A DNA stretch of 64,000 bases from Anisus vortex (lineage: Eukaryota; Mollusca; Gastropoda; Planorbidae). Below the pieces are notes generated by a model that did no database searches, was not told the DNA's origin, and saw only the letters and a list, made by a program, of their open reading frames with translations. The stretch's first letter is position 1. Each line of letters begins with the position of its first letter. The position numbers and the translations under genes are program-made. The stretch lies in the NCBI GenBank assembly GCA_949126835.1, contig CASBPS010000109.1, positions 248,001 through 312,000 on the forward strand. The letters run 5' to 3'. This document shows positions 32,430 through 44,447 of this stretch, piece by piece.

Positions 32430-34078
32430 AAACAATCTGGAAAACAACATGCATTGAGATCTCAGGGAAGAGAAAACGATAGCAAAAAGCATGGATAATA
32501 CCAGAGACATGGAGCAAGATAAAGGCTCGGAGAGAGATTAAACAGAAAATAAACCAATGCCAAATTGAACAAGACAAAGAAAACTTGAGAATATAATATT
32601 GGTAAACCAACCGCGTGCAAAAGAAGACAAAGGGCTTTTCATTCATGAAATGACAGAAGAGGCAGAAACAGCAGCTGGACCAGGAAACATGAAAAGATTG
32701 TAAAAATAATAACGAGAACTTTGTCTGGCAAGAATTCCAAACCCAACAATCCAGTCAAGGACAGTAATGGCAAGGTCATAACAAGCGCTGAAGGACATAT
32801 AGATAGGTGGGTCCAACACTTTAAGGATGTACATAACCGCCCTCTCCACCATTTCCTTTGGAAATCCCATCAGAGAACGAGCCACTAAACGTAAACAAAG
32901 GTCCTCTTACTAAGGCAAAAATTACCAAAGCTATCAAGTCTATCATAAACGGCAAGGCGGGTAGAACAGATGGCACTCCGACAGAGACTTTAAAAGTAGA
33001 CCAAGCAGTATCCACAGAGATGCTCCAGCCGCTACTCCACAAAATTTGGGAAGTCATCCATATAGGAAAGCTAACCAGTCCATTTGCTGTAAAGACATGG
33101 GTCATCAAGACTGCATGCTGTCACTGATGATCTATTTTATTCTAATAGACTGGATCATAAATAATACAACCTCGGCAAAAAGCACAGGCATCCAAGGGAC
33201 CTTTACCAAGAAGCTAGTAGACTTGGACTTTGCGGACGATGTTGCCCTCCTCTCACGTAGACAGCAAGACGCATAATTTATGCGAAACCAACTATCAGCA
33301 GAGGCCAGAAAAGTAGGCCTAAAAGTAAACAAAGGGAAAGCAGAGGTCATTAGGATAAATAAAGAACAGGACAGGTCAATACAACTATATGATGAGGAAA
33401 TAATATACATGGACAAATGTGTTTACTTGGGAAGTGTGGTGAGTAGAGACGGAGGAAAAGATGAAGACATAAATAAATAAATAAATAATAACGGTGCTTA
33501 TATAGCGCATATCCCGTTGGTGACAGTTCTATGCGCAGACGATAGTTACAGAATACAGACAGACAACGAAATATGTAGTAATACGCTAATTCTGCTGACG
33601 AAATAGGTGAGTCTTCAGCCGGCTCCTGAAGGTGTCATAGCTAGACAGAGCAGAATCAATAAGGCCAGGCTTGCATTTAACGCCCAATGCCCCATGTGGA
33701 ACTCAATCGCGCTGTCCTTAAATATCAAAACCAGAATATTTAATACAAATGTAAAGGCAGTTCTGCTAGATGGTTCTCAGACCTGTGGAGTTACCAATAT
33801 AAATACAAACAGGCTCCAAAAGTTTGTAAACAGTTGCCTGAGAGCTTACTGAAAATGTGATGGCTGGAAACACCGTCATGTGTCATCCAATGGGAAAAGA
33901 CCAGGCAAGAAAACAAAACAAAAAAAACACATCGACAACAGCATTAAAAGCTTTAGATTGGAAGTGGATTGGACACACTTTGAGAAGACCAGAAGACGGT
34001 GTGGCAAGACTAGCACTTGACTGGAATCCACAGGACAAAACGAAAGTGGCAGACTTTGAGGAGGTCGGTCATAGGTGA
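32430..34078 (+). pseudogene. LINE RT part, plus strand, with internal deletion
   Basis: Decayed linker, then TKAKITKAIKSIINGKAG, KIWEVIHIGKLTSPFAVKTW (32858-33127), a deletion of most of the RT fingers, then LDFADDVALLSRRQQDA with the FADD catalytic motif, then VGLKVNKGKAEVIRI, YLGSVVSRDGG. A foreign insert follows at about 33472-33640, and the frame resumes with INKARLAFNAQCPMWNS, IKTRIFNTNVKAVLLDGSQT and LKALDWKWIGHTLRRPED. RTE/CR1-type. Confidence 0.85.
33472..33640 (+). mobile_element. Short SINE-like insert within the LINE
   Basis: Starts with ATAA/AATAATAACGG repeats and TATATAGCGCATATCCCG, and ends before AGACAGAGCAGAATCAATAA, where LINE coding resumes. It has no coding content. The family is not identified; the insert is defined by interruption of the LINE reading. 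Confidence 0.55.
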
Positions 34079-34150
34079 GGCATAAATAAAGGAGCCGCCC
34101 CAGACCGATACAGAAGTGTAATTGTGGCCCTATGCACCTATGGGGATATA

Positions 34151-34455
34151 CAGTGGCGTATTTGGGCATGTTCCACGTGTTCCATTGGAACAGGGGCCCC
34201 CACACATCCCAAAATGAAATGTTTTAGTGACATCCCCATTCTTTCGTTGAAAATGTAAAATAAAATTCATTTATTCCCCTACAATTAGCGCCCCAGTCCA
34301 ACCAAGCTAAGTGCATTATTCAAATTTATAATTTTACAGACTGTAACATGAATTAACGGCCCTTTTCTGAGGTATGTGGAAGGCAGGAACGAGACCACGA
34401 GATGCCCCCACATAAATTTTGGAACAGGGCCCCCAAAATCCTAAATACGGCCCTG
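34151..34455. mobile_element. 305-bp MITE with TIRs and 8-bp duplication
   Basis: Ends CAGTGGCGTATTT and, reversed, CAGGGCCGTATTT; flanks GGGATATA and TGGATATA (seven of eight identical). Internal GGAACAGGGGCCCCC blocks lie near both ends. Non-coding; a hAT-type target length is suggested. Confidence 0.75.
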
Positions 34456-34463
34456 TGGATATA

Positions 34464-37094
34464 CAGGATTAAGTCAAGTAAGTCATGCATGAAATTTAGG
34501 CTTAAAATTATTTTAATTTTTTTTATAAATAGGCCTAAGTCCCCTCTCATTATTACCCGGCTCCATCTGTATCGTTAAGGCTTTCTGTTTTTCTGTATCC
34601 CAAGATTCCTTAACCATATCTGAAAGTAAACAAGATATTAAGATATTAAATATTAACTTTACTAAGAACAAGCTAGGCCTATATATATATACTTTATATA
34701 GTTGATAAAACTGATTGCAAAATTTTAAAATAATTAGATCTACATTTCTAACATGTGGGCTACTTAATAAAAATTTATAATAGTAATACACACATTTTAA
34801 TATTTGCGACAAGTCGTTTCTTTAAATTGTCAAATTTATAATAATAATCGTAAAGCTTTTTGGCTTTGTAAACTTTTGTTGTGTATAAATGTGTAGGCCT
34901 ACCTACGCTTTACAATAGATTCTTGAAAGATAATTTTTAAAACCCTAGCATGGAGACAGGCGATGTCTGTAGGCCTATGTATCTTGCCGCATCCAGTAAA
35001 TAGGCTACGGCCTATTTATTTCTTAAAACTATGTTTTTTTTATTTTCCTTTATTAAAAAGAAATTTTCATCTTAAGCATAATCATTAAATTTTGAACTGG
35101 ATCGTACATCAAGCTATTATTAATTTACTTCAACATTCTCTCATTCTTTAATTATATTTCTAACAGATGATTAAACTATTTGGTGAAAAAGTCCTTGAAC
35201 GAAAAAAAAATGGGGAGGCCTAATCGCTATAAAATATTATTCGATTTCTCAATTTTCTTGTCAGTCAGTCAGTCCTTTCGTTTCAAAATATTTTCCGGAG
35301 AGATCTTGGAACGGATACTGGATACCTTCGACCGAGCATTCAACATTATCTAGCCACTAGAAACTAGAAATAGTCCGTCGGAAAGCCACGTAGTAGGCCT
35401 AAAGAATTTTGTTTAATGTTGTTTTTTTTTAATATTATTTTTAGAATTGTATTTATTTAAATGGCATGCTTTTTCAAAAGTCGGGAAATCAGTGTAGGCC
35501 TACTACATTCAAAGATGAAACATTACCTTAAAAGAAATATTGAGTGTAATTTCTTGTTCACCATGAAGTAGTTGTTTTTTTAGTGTTTATTTTATAAACG
35601 CTTGGGACTTTTTGACCTTAAAAAAGGGGACAAAAGTTGTCCATATGAGTATACTTCGACATGATCGAATGACTTAAGATTTTTAATTGTTATCACATAC
35701 GCCAGAAAAAAATGGAAATTGTAAACGTCATAGAAAAAAAGGAAGTATATAGTTTGATGAACCGAGTTAAAAGCCTAGATCTATACGTGGATCCGAGACT
35801 ATGGAGCAAATGATGATGATGCTACGTGGATTAAAAGACTAGCAGCTTTATAGGGCGTTTGCAATCCCGTGACAAAAAGCACGTGATTTGTGTTTACTTT
35901 GAGTAATGGTGTACAATTAAATATGGCCGCTGTATTAATAAAGTTTCATATAGGCTCGAGCTTTTTTTAAATGTTGTGTTGTGTTTTAAGTCTTATTAAG
36001 ATTTAAGCTGTATTATGTATGTTAAATAAAATAGGCTATTTTATTATTATCATAGACATAGATCATAGACGATGTGAGCCTAAAAGTTACTTGACTAGAT
36101 AGCCTATTCACCAACAATATCGCTTGACATCGTAGCCTAGCCTACGAAACATTAAAAGTGTAGGCCTATAAAGTGAAATTGAAAGTGTAAATAGGTCTAG
36201 CCGGCCCTAGCCTAATCACATTAATCAATTAATCTACAGTACTACTATTTACCTCATTATTTTTGAGTAGGATAGCCAATATTCAGATGTGAATTTTGCA
36301 TGATAAAGAAGTACTTCACTTTCACCACGTTATGTTTGTACCTCAAGTGGGTTCTATATTTACACAAATACGTCACTAAATTTACACAAAAAAACAAGCT
36401 CCGCCTACTGAGAACGCTCTATTGCATTCTGTTATGATTTCTGAAGTTTAAAAATTGCGATGCATTTCCCTTGCAACGAATCAATTGCCGTTGCAAAGAC
36501 AATATTTGTATTTGAGATTACTCAAAAACATAATGATTACATTAACAGCATTACTATCAGACAATATTTCGTGTTTTTTTTTTGTTTTGTTTTTTTGCAC
36601 TTCCGGGGCGCTGCATTGCAGGCGACCTGATTACGCTGTGCCGTTTTTTCAGCTTTTCTACCATCTTTTCAAGCCAGGATTTATTCATTTTATATTCTTG
36701 AAGTATGCTAATGGTATGTATAATCATAGACTATAATACACATGGACCGCCTGCTTTAGTATTTCTGCTATATGATGACTCGAAAGACTGCTTTTCGGAA
36801 TTCCCGATTCGTATAATACTTTGCACTTCCGTTTTATTGAATCGCTTTGATTTTCTCAATGAAAAATTAAAATTAAAATCGTAAGTTCTATACAGCGGAA
36901 ACATTTAAGAAACAAGGAGGTGCGTAGAAGTAATTTAAGACAGCCTTATTGGTTGCGCACGGAAAAAAAAAGTACATATAAGCTCTAAAAATTGAGCAAT
37001 CGGTCCATCTTATTATAGTCTTAGTCTTTGGTATAATTGAACCTGTTGTTTCTATGCTTTTTATGTGAAGAACCGCCAATCTGAAACCATACTA
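34464..37094. other. 2.6 kb AT-rich, no gene supported
   Basis: Short ORFs only. Frequent TAGGCCTA words are shared with the rest of the window and look like base-composition or satellite-like background. No splice-flanked exon found. Confidence 0.4.
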
Positions 37095-37495
37095 CACCAT
37101 TAGTGTCAAACAACGAGGTCTTGCAACGGGCTAACATGTCTAGCATGATCACTCTCCTTCGCCAACGACGTCTTCGGTGGCTTGGCCATGTTTCCAGGAT
37201 GGAGGATGGGCGAATCCCAAAAGACCTGCCATATGCTGAGCTCGCGGAAGGCAAGAGAGCTACCGGCCGCCCCCCAACTCAGGTTCAAGGACGTCTGCAA
37301 ACGTGACCTAAAGGCTATAGATGTAGAGATCGGGAACTGGGAGAACCTTGCTCAGCACAGAAATAGTTGGAGAGGCACCTTACACACCGGTATAAATGCG
37401 GCAGAGGGCAAACTTCGCCTTATTGCTCAGCACAGAAATAGTTGGAGAGGCACCTTACACACCGGTATAAATGCGGCAGACCATAACAGATGTGG
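37095..37495 (+). pseudogene. LINE RT C-terminal fragment with 75-bp tandem duplication
   Basis: NEVLQRANMSSMITLLRQRR, RWLGHVSRMEDGRIPKDL, then after a one-base shift QLRFKDVCKRDLKAI, WENLAQHRNSWR. This is the standard LINE C-terminus. The segment beginning TTGCTCAGCACAG at 37348 recurs at 37423, an exact-period 75-bp duplication that keeps frame (25 codons). Confidence 0.85.
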
Positions 37496-37502
37496 AAATA
37501 AT

Positions 37503-39380
37503 TTCTGAAAGACCACCTTGTTGTGGTAATTTGCCATCTGTTGCTTTCATCAATCTATAAAAATATTTTCCAGTCACCATGCACATTTTGATAACACTGT
37601 CCGATGGTTTGCATAGACCTCCTCTGTCTTTCAAAGTAATGAATAGATGTGGTGGCAAGTCATAAGTGCATAATGCATTTCTACATTTGTTACATGACAA
37701 AAGTTTAGCGGCCATTTTACACACATAACCAGTTATGTAAGCCACTTATGCATCCTTATACAAATTAAAATTATTTTCACTAGGCATTGGTACATTTTCA
37801 TTGACCTGCACTTGAAGTGGTGATGGCAACTGATCATATTGTCGAGCAACATCAACATCAAATGCAGTGATGATTTTATCATTGATCTTAACTACATCCC
37901 TGATGACATCAAGTATATTTGAGGGTGTTTTACTAAATCTAACATTTTGTACATCTGACCTGTAGGCAAGCATTGTGTTCGATCTTGTTAACTACAATTT
38001 CCAGTAGCCTCAACATGTCTCATCAAAAGACGCTTGTATGCTGCAGTGAATTGGGCAGTTGTTGGGTTATTGTTCCATTTCCCGTAGCTCCTTATTGCAG
38101 CAAAAAAAAAAGCTCTCGATGGTCTTGGCTAAATTTGTATGTCAGAAGGTTTTAAAGTGGAGAATTTTCAGGAGCAATAAACTTTTCAAATAGTGCAATG
38201 ACACTGTCAATACAACAAAGAAAACCAATAAATCCAGTTTTCCTTTTCGATTTTAAAATTGAAATAACCTTGTTATCTTTCAGGCTAAATATGTAATGGC
38301 GTGCTTCATCTAAAATAGGTTTACCAAATATACACATTAGATTTTCGAATAGCAGCCGTCTGTCCTTTCGCAAACATGTTTCTTGAATTTAGTACATCAA
38401 ACAGGCTATCAAAAACTGTAATAAATTTGATTAAAGAAGAAAAGTCTGTAAAACAATTTAATTTTAGCTTATTGCTGCAGTAAAAAAAAGTGCATCAGCC
38501 ACACTGGAACTAAGTGTTTGGGCAGCTAGGTTAACTTTCATTTTCTGCTTAGGCCATTCAATATGTGCTGATTTCAGTTTGTTTCCCAGACGAAGACCTT
38601 CTGTTTGTTGTAGATCATGTAGTGCTTTAAATTGTGACCAACAAATTGGAATCGTAGAGCTATCATACAATGTTTTAAGATCACAGAGACAATTTCTGAC
38701 TAATTTAAGCATATGGCATGGATCCAAAATAATATTAGTTTTTTCCGAATACACACAAGGATGTCGAAATGATGGTCGGAAATTGGGGGAAAATGGGTCA
38801 ATATTACAACCAAGAGTACGAATCATAGCCAAGTTACATGTAGGTCCATCACAAGTAAGGGATGCCACGATAACACCAGTCTTATGGAGTCGGACAATAC
38901 ATTCATTTATAACATTGCACCTTTCTTCTCCAGACAAACCATCGACTAAAAAATACCCACATGGTACTTTCCAGTTATCATTAATGGCTACTGCCATAAT
39001 TACCAAAACCTCTTTGGCCACAGGAGAAGAGTCATCTATATTTCCAGTCCCAATATCGACATATCCTATATAGCGTGATCCATTCCACTGAATATGTCGT
39101 CTAATAGATATTTCGTCCATCATTATTGAGCAACCAACTTTATGGTCCCTTTCTGCGCCTCTTGTACTCTTAGTGAAATAGAATCAAATGCACAATCAGT
39201 AAATCCTGGCTCTGCATTGACATTTCGGTACCATTTACGTACAGTTGAAGGATGAGGAAGACATAAATTTAAACGTTTCCTCACATAGTTGTAAGCTTTT
39301 GTTGAATAGAACTGCAGTGTTGCAGCAAAAACTTTTAATTCATCAGAGTATTCTCCTTCTGCGTGTGTGTTTCACGCTTC
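37503..39380 (-). pseudogene. P/THAP9-type transposase catalytic and C-terminal region
   Basis: Minus strand: a frameshifted start (..SLQLCEETFKFMSS.., VPKCQCRARIY) then an open piece 39123-38464 with MMDEISIRRHIQWNG, RYIGYVDIGTG, YFLVDGLSGEERCNV, SLTCDGPTCNLAMIRTLGC and DPCHMLKLVRNCL. These are hallmark blocks of the RNase H-like transposase of THAP9/P elements, with acidic residues in MDE and CDG. Later pieces at 38373-38152 (KTGFIGFLCCIDSV), 37973-37746 and 37745-37503 (AYITGYVCKM, GGLCKPSDSV) match the C-terminal region. Several stops and frameshifts; non-functional. Confidence 0.85.
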
Positions 39381-39390
39381 TTTTAAATAT

Positions 39391-39789
39391 TTAGTTTTCT
39401 AAATCTGGCGGGGATTCTAAAATGGCCACACAATTACTGGAAACAAGATTTTCTTTTTTTTTTATTTTAATTATTTCACGCAAAGAAGAAACTTTATTTT
39501 TAAGTCTTACATTTCTTTGATTAGCTATTTTATTTTTTTTAGCAAGGACTTGCGAGTGCTCAAAGCATTTTACTAGTTTTCTTTTTAATTCTTTTGGTGA
39601 TTCTTTAACTGCATATGGGTGATCTACAGAAATATTATTTATATTAGTACCATCCTGAGTCTTGTGATTTTCGTTCATGTTTTCTATATTTTTGCTCTGC
39701 TGAGGAGATTCTATGGAAGATGGGAGCATTATGGGTGATAGAAAAGACTCATCTGTGAGGGACATACTTTGACATGGCTCTGGTGCTTC
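39391..39789 (-). pseudogene. THAP9-like linker exon with coiled coil
   Basis: Minus strand: acceptor TTTTTTATTACAG at 39790, then EAPEPCQSMSLTDES..., DHPYAVKESPKELKRKLVK and a leucine/lysine-rich coil ending LESPPDLEN-stop at 39393-39391. Phase 0 agrees with the end of THAP exon 2. In family members this segment links the THAP domain to the catalytic region. Confidence 0.75.
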
Positions 39790-40444
39790 CTGTAATAAAA
39801 AATGAAATATCATTATTATACGAATAAAATATTAAATCATACAACAATACTTTCTTATTCTATATAATTAGTATATAATTAGTATTATACTCTGTAGGCT
39901 CTGTGTCCTAAGCACATCTGAGGCTTGAGTCTAGTCCTGAATTTCTATTAGTGTTTTGAATGATGTTAGTTTACTGGTTTTCCTGGTTTGTTCAGACGAC
40001 ACATTTCATATCCGGATGCCACTCGGAAAGAGTACATATATGCATTTATTCTCACATAAGAGACAAGGAAGTTGTTGATGTCCTTATGTTTATGTTTTCC
40101 TACGCAGTTTTTTGTCTATGTTGAGAATTTGACCCACCCATGTTCATGTGCGATTAACCAGCTTCTGTAACCATGCACCTCCAAGCTAACCAAGCACCGA
40201 TAAGCTCTGATTAATAGAGCACCGGTGGGCTAACGAATAGGAGTGTCTTCTGTTTCCCCACTAAGGGATCATTGCTTGGTCGAGATCCTAAGATAACATG
40301 GTAGGGAGAATGTAATAGAAGCAACTGTACCTAACTCGCCCGTGTTCTGAACAACTAGACCTGTAGATTGGTATAGGTAATGACGTGCACGTAAAAAACA
40401 AAATAGTGTCCCTTATTCACAACATTTATATCATTAATTTGTAC

Positions 40445-40640
40445 CTGTAAACATTGTGTAGAATACCTAAAGAGCGAAGGCACTGCTTGTGATCTCAGAC
40501 GTCTAGTTTGTTCTGTTGTGTAAAAATCTTCTTTACTAAAATGTTCTGAACATACTATAACCTTAGGACGGGGAGTATAGTCTTTTCTTCCTGTGCGGAG
40601 TATCCATTCTTTTAATAAATCAGGACTTTTGTGAGGAAAT
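40445..40640 (-). pseudogene. THAP domain exon 2
   Basis: Minus strand: acceptor TTTTTTTATCCTTCAG, then FPHKSPDLLKEWILRTGRK, VCSEHFSKEDF and LRSQAVPSLF, the second half of a C2CH THAP zinc-binding domain (the third C and the H are in VCSEHF). Donor GTACAA after 40445. 196 bases accept phase 2 from exon 1 and end in phase 0, matching exon 3. Confidence 0.85.
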
Positions 40641-40869
40641 CTGAAGGATAAAAAAAGGAATTGAAGCGATAATAAGTGTACATTATTTTGTTTCGATATT
40701 TTATGGTATAATAGTATTCTCAATATTTATGTATAATTGCTTTATTTTTACATTCTATCAATGAGAGCTCCCAAACGAAATGCAGTTTAATATATAGGCA
40801 TATACTGAATGGAGGTGTCATTTTTTGATGTACATAACAGACAAAAAAAATTAGCTCAGGGATATAACT

Positions 40870-41640
40870 CTTGAGCTCCAGATATTCTTAAGTTGGAGGA
40901 AGACTGTCCTGGCCTTGCCAACTCTTGTCCTCACATCGGCGTCGGTTCCACCCTTCTTATTGACGATGCTGTCTAGATAGGTGAACTCTTCTATTTTTTA
41001 CAGCGCTTCACCATTAAAAGTGATAGGCGATGTGTTTTCTGCGTTGACCTTAAGGAACTTGGTCTGCCCTTTGTGGACGTTGAGGCCAAGGCGAGTGGAG
41101 TTTTCTGTCACGATGTTAGTCTTTTCCTGCATCTGCTGCTGAGTATGTGCGAGTAGTACCAGGTCATCCCAAAAATCTAGATCATTACGCTTATCTGCTG
41201 TGGATGTCTTCCTGAACCAGTCTAGTGATAGTAAAAACGAAAATGGCGACAGTAAACACCCTTGTCTCACTCATTTCCGTACTTGGAATGACTCTGTTGG
41301 TTGGCCTCTATTGAACACTATGCATTTCATTCCTTCAGAAGCATTCTTAATTATAGAGGGAATTTTCTCAAGGACCCCATAGTCCATAGTGTCTTAACAG
41401 CCTCCAAAGTGATGCCCTGTCTACGCTGTCAAATGCCTTTTCATAGTCTATAAGTTTGACATATAGGGGGGAATTCCACTCGAGCGACTGCTCCAGGATG
41501 ATGCGCAGTGTATAAAAGAGAAAGGCATAGCCAATAGAGCGTGACAGCAGTTGCGTCGCATAAGTTGGCAATATGCTACGTGACGAGCAGCCTATTGACA
41601 AGTCTCTACTGCATACTGTAGCCCTCAGGCAACATACTAT
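40870..41640 (-). pseudogene. LINE RT fragment within the THAP intron
   Basis: Minus strand: TLRIILEQSLEWNSPLYVK, DYEKAFDSVDRASLWRLL, RQGCLLSPFSFLLSLDWF, then LDFWDDLVLLAHTQQQMQ, where the usual FADD has W for A, then LGLNVHKGQTKFLKVN and TYLDSIVNKKGGTDADV. Truncated at both ends and frameshifted; RTE/CR1-like. Confidence 0.88.
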
Positions 41641-42284
41641 ATAAAGTGTTCTACTACTTAATTTTATGTTTGTTTCATTAATAGAGTAGTCTCCCTTTAC
41701 GCAGCAGGGGATTCCCCATAAGTTTGACCTATTTAGCCATTGTTGTCTTCATACATTGTGTAGCAGAGCCTTTTTTCGAGCGATCGATTTTTTTTTTCTG
41801 CTTTTTCCTGCTTCAAAAAGTCACCACATTTTGTAATTAAAATCAAGATTCATAAAATGTAAGTACAACATTGCTAAAATCTATATGTATCATAAATAGT
41901 TGTTATTATTTTATTATTGTATAAAAAAATTTAAAAAATATTATTTAGATGTATTTATGAAGCGATAAAGCTAAGTTGCCTGAGGGCCACACCATGAACA
42001 TAAGGGAAAAAAAACATGGATGTCAACAAAGTCTTGTTGTTACAGTTTTACGTTGTATGCCTATATTGGATCATTTCCTAACGGTGTAAATGGTTTAAAT
42101 ATTGAAACAATTTGCAATAGGAATAGTTAACATTTTTATTTGTTTTATAATTGTATAATAATAATTAATTATTACTTATAAAAAAGTTAATTATTAGTAT
42201 ATAGGCCTATATATATTCTAAAAAAAAATACCAAAATTATGTAATGGTATAAAAAATTATTAGTCATTCTATATTTATAGATAA

Positions 42285-43330
42285 TGGTTCTAGCCCAATC
42301 ATATGGCAATTGCAAAACAGACTGCTCCCTGATGACAGTGAAGACAGTGAATTTATCAGATGAAGATGATGGTTATCTTTATAAAGATAAAGTTGCATTC
42401 CTGATGGTAATTTCTATAGACATACTCAATAAAATTACATAAAACATTTATTGATCAAGAAGTCCTAATTTTGTTTTTATATATTTTTTTATATGTCTAA
42501 CCTCTCATCAAAAAAGAAATAGAGTATAAAGCATTATACCGGTATTTATTTTTTTATACACTTATATTTTCAGAACTGACCGATGATTTGGATTATGTTC
42601 CCGATGCTGCCAAAACTTCGGCTGCCAAGACAGCAGATTGACAGTGATCCTCTTATAAAAGCTTTATTTACTTATAAGGCATCATTTTCTATTTAACTGC
42701 CCAATGAGCATTTTCAGACTGTGGAATTCTATGGTGATGTAATTCTAAGAATACCGTACTACGCTGAAACAATAAACTTCATGTTGACGTTCGTCAGCGA
42801 GAAGCAGTTACTATATATCATAAATTTATGTGAGGAGTGGACCTAATGGATTTAATGTTGGCTCTATATGAATCTCTAAAGCAATCTAAATAAATGTAAT
42901 CACAGTAACATGTGCCATATTTTGGACAATAAGGTGGTAAAGAAATTTTTTTTTTTAGAAAAGAAGAAAATTCTTTGAACATTGCTAAACAAAAATCATT
43001 ATTTTTTTCCTTCAAACAATGCAGTGCAAGTAACTAAGATGGAAAATATATAACAAAGGTACCGGTAACCTTCTTTGATTATAGAAGTGTCAATGAAAGC
43101 TAAAAAACATGTAGTTCCAGACAAGTCTACAAGGATTGACGACTTCGGACACTGTCGAGAATGTGTGAAGTATAAAAGGGAATGCGTAAATATATCAATG
43201 TTAGGGCTCACAATGATAAATTGTGAAGGGTATAATGTTTTATATCCTTACTGACACCAAACCAAACTCTGTTATACATTATTTCTAGGGATTATTTCCT
43301 TTTATGTAACAATAAACATGTACTTCACCC
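42285..43330 (+). pseudogene. piggyBac-like transposase remnant
   Basis: Plus strand, in several frames: an acidic start (DDSEDSEFI, DEDDGYLYKD), then VDVRQREAVTIYHKFM-stop-GVDLMDLMLALYES, matching the piggyBac YNK-x-MGGVDLMD block, and near 43081-43200 MKAKKHVVPDKSTRIDDF, GHCRECVKYKREC like the C-terminal cysteine-rich finger region. Most of the DDD catalytic core is gone. Inferred from motifs only. Confidence 0.55.
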
Positions 43331-44060
43331 AATATGACTCGAGTAATGTATTGTTTTTATTATAATTTTTTATTTTTTTTTACAGATATAAGTATTTTTA
43401 TTACTTTTATTGCTAAAAATAATACTGGGCAACAGAATATTACACTTTGGCATGTTTTTATCTTACACTTTAGCATGTATTGTTGAAAAAATTTTTTTTT
43501 CTAAAGTAATAATTTGACTTCGTCTGCATATTGTTGCCTGAGGGCAACGAACCTATATAATGGTTATAATTCACAATGTCAAAATTTTTTTTCCAGAAAT
43601 TGTCTATTGGTGCCTTAAGTCGATATAATAAACCACAGAATAATATTTTTCTTACATTATTGATGTCTCATGCAGTACAGGTTAACATAAAAGTTCACAA
43701 GAAAGAACATTTCCGGTCGAATTCGATCACATTATAAAAAAAACATGTCTGCCATGTGTGCTATGTTACTGGTTGTAGGCTACGAAAATATGTAAATAAT
43801 TAAATTTATTTCATTTCCAAAACGATGGCGCCAAAAGAAAACAATGGATTGTGAATGTCAGATTTGAAGAATCACATATTTATAATCCCAAACTAATTGC
43901 TTGATGCAAAAGAATTTTCGTGTTGTTGTTTTTTATAAATTTCCGCATTGTGTTTTTTTAATTACCAAGGACGCAACTCTTGACTAACTTATTTTATAAA
44001 CAAAAGCTAAATTTATCCAAACGCGACTATAACAATGAGTATTAATTATCGCCTACTCAC

Positions 44061-44210
44061 TTTTGATGTTAAAAACGGATTCCTCATAACTAATCTTGTA
44101 GCCGTTGTATATTTCTAAAAGACCAGATTTGGCTGTCGATGTTGAAATCAATTGTCAAACAGCACCAAAAGCATGTTGTTTTTGTTTCGAAAATGGCGGT
44201 AAATTTCACC
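44061..44210 (-). promoter_or_regulatory. Possible TATA-less promoter and 5' leader exon, minus strand
   Basis: On the minus strand GAACTTCCGGTGAAATTTAC, then CCGCCATTTTC combine an ETS-type site (ACTTCCGG) and a YY1-like CCGCCATTTT, common in TATA-less animal promoters. A 130-150-base leader follows, ending at a good donor GTGAGTAGGC (44060-44055). It could be the leader exon of the minus-strand coiled-coil gene whose first ATG is at 31813. The link is conjecture because it lies inside the decayed THAP9 element. Confidence 0.28.
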
Positions 44211-44370
44211 GGAAGTTCACGCTCATCCCAGTTCAAAAGGTCACACCTAATTAAGACTTTTCAATAGTAGACCTTGTAGGACTTTGATTAGATGTAGATA
44301 ATGTATTCTAGAGGCTATACGTAATTAAATGATAAATATTTGTATAAAAGGATTCATTATTAATACTTAC

Positions 44371-44447
44371 ACATGAAATGTATATCCCATTTTTCTTTCC
44401 TTTGGACAGTCCATTCTTTTGCAACGCAAAATAGAACATGTTGGCAT
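44371..44447 (-). pseudogene. THAP domain exon 1
   Basis: Minus strand ATG at 44447: MPTCSILRCKRMDCPKERKM then GYTFH and two bases, donor GTAAGTATT. Cysteines 4 and 9 are the first two zinc ligands of a THAP domain. The 77-base exon ends in phase 2 and joins exon 2 to give the conserved ..FHVFPHK block. This short exon lies 3.7 kb upstream of exon 2 and is easy to miss. Confidence 0.82.

Larger units (their letters stand above)
37503..44447 (-). mobile_element. Decayed P-element / THAP9-like transposon
   Basis: All pieces of a P-type transposase are in order on the minus strand: THAP exon 1 (44447-44371), THAP exon 2 (40640-40445), linker and coiled-coil exon (39789-39391), catalytic region (about 39380-38464) and C-terminal region (38373-37503). 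Intron 1 (40641-44370) has been invaded by a LINE and a piggyBac remnant. The terminal inverted repeats were not located, so the outer limits are those of the code. Confidence 0.8.

Noticed and set aside
38579..39073. 164-codon plus-strand ORF
   Set aside because: Antisense shadow of the THAP9-like transposase.
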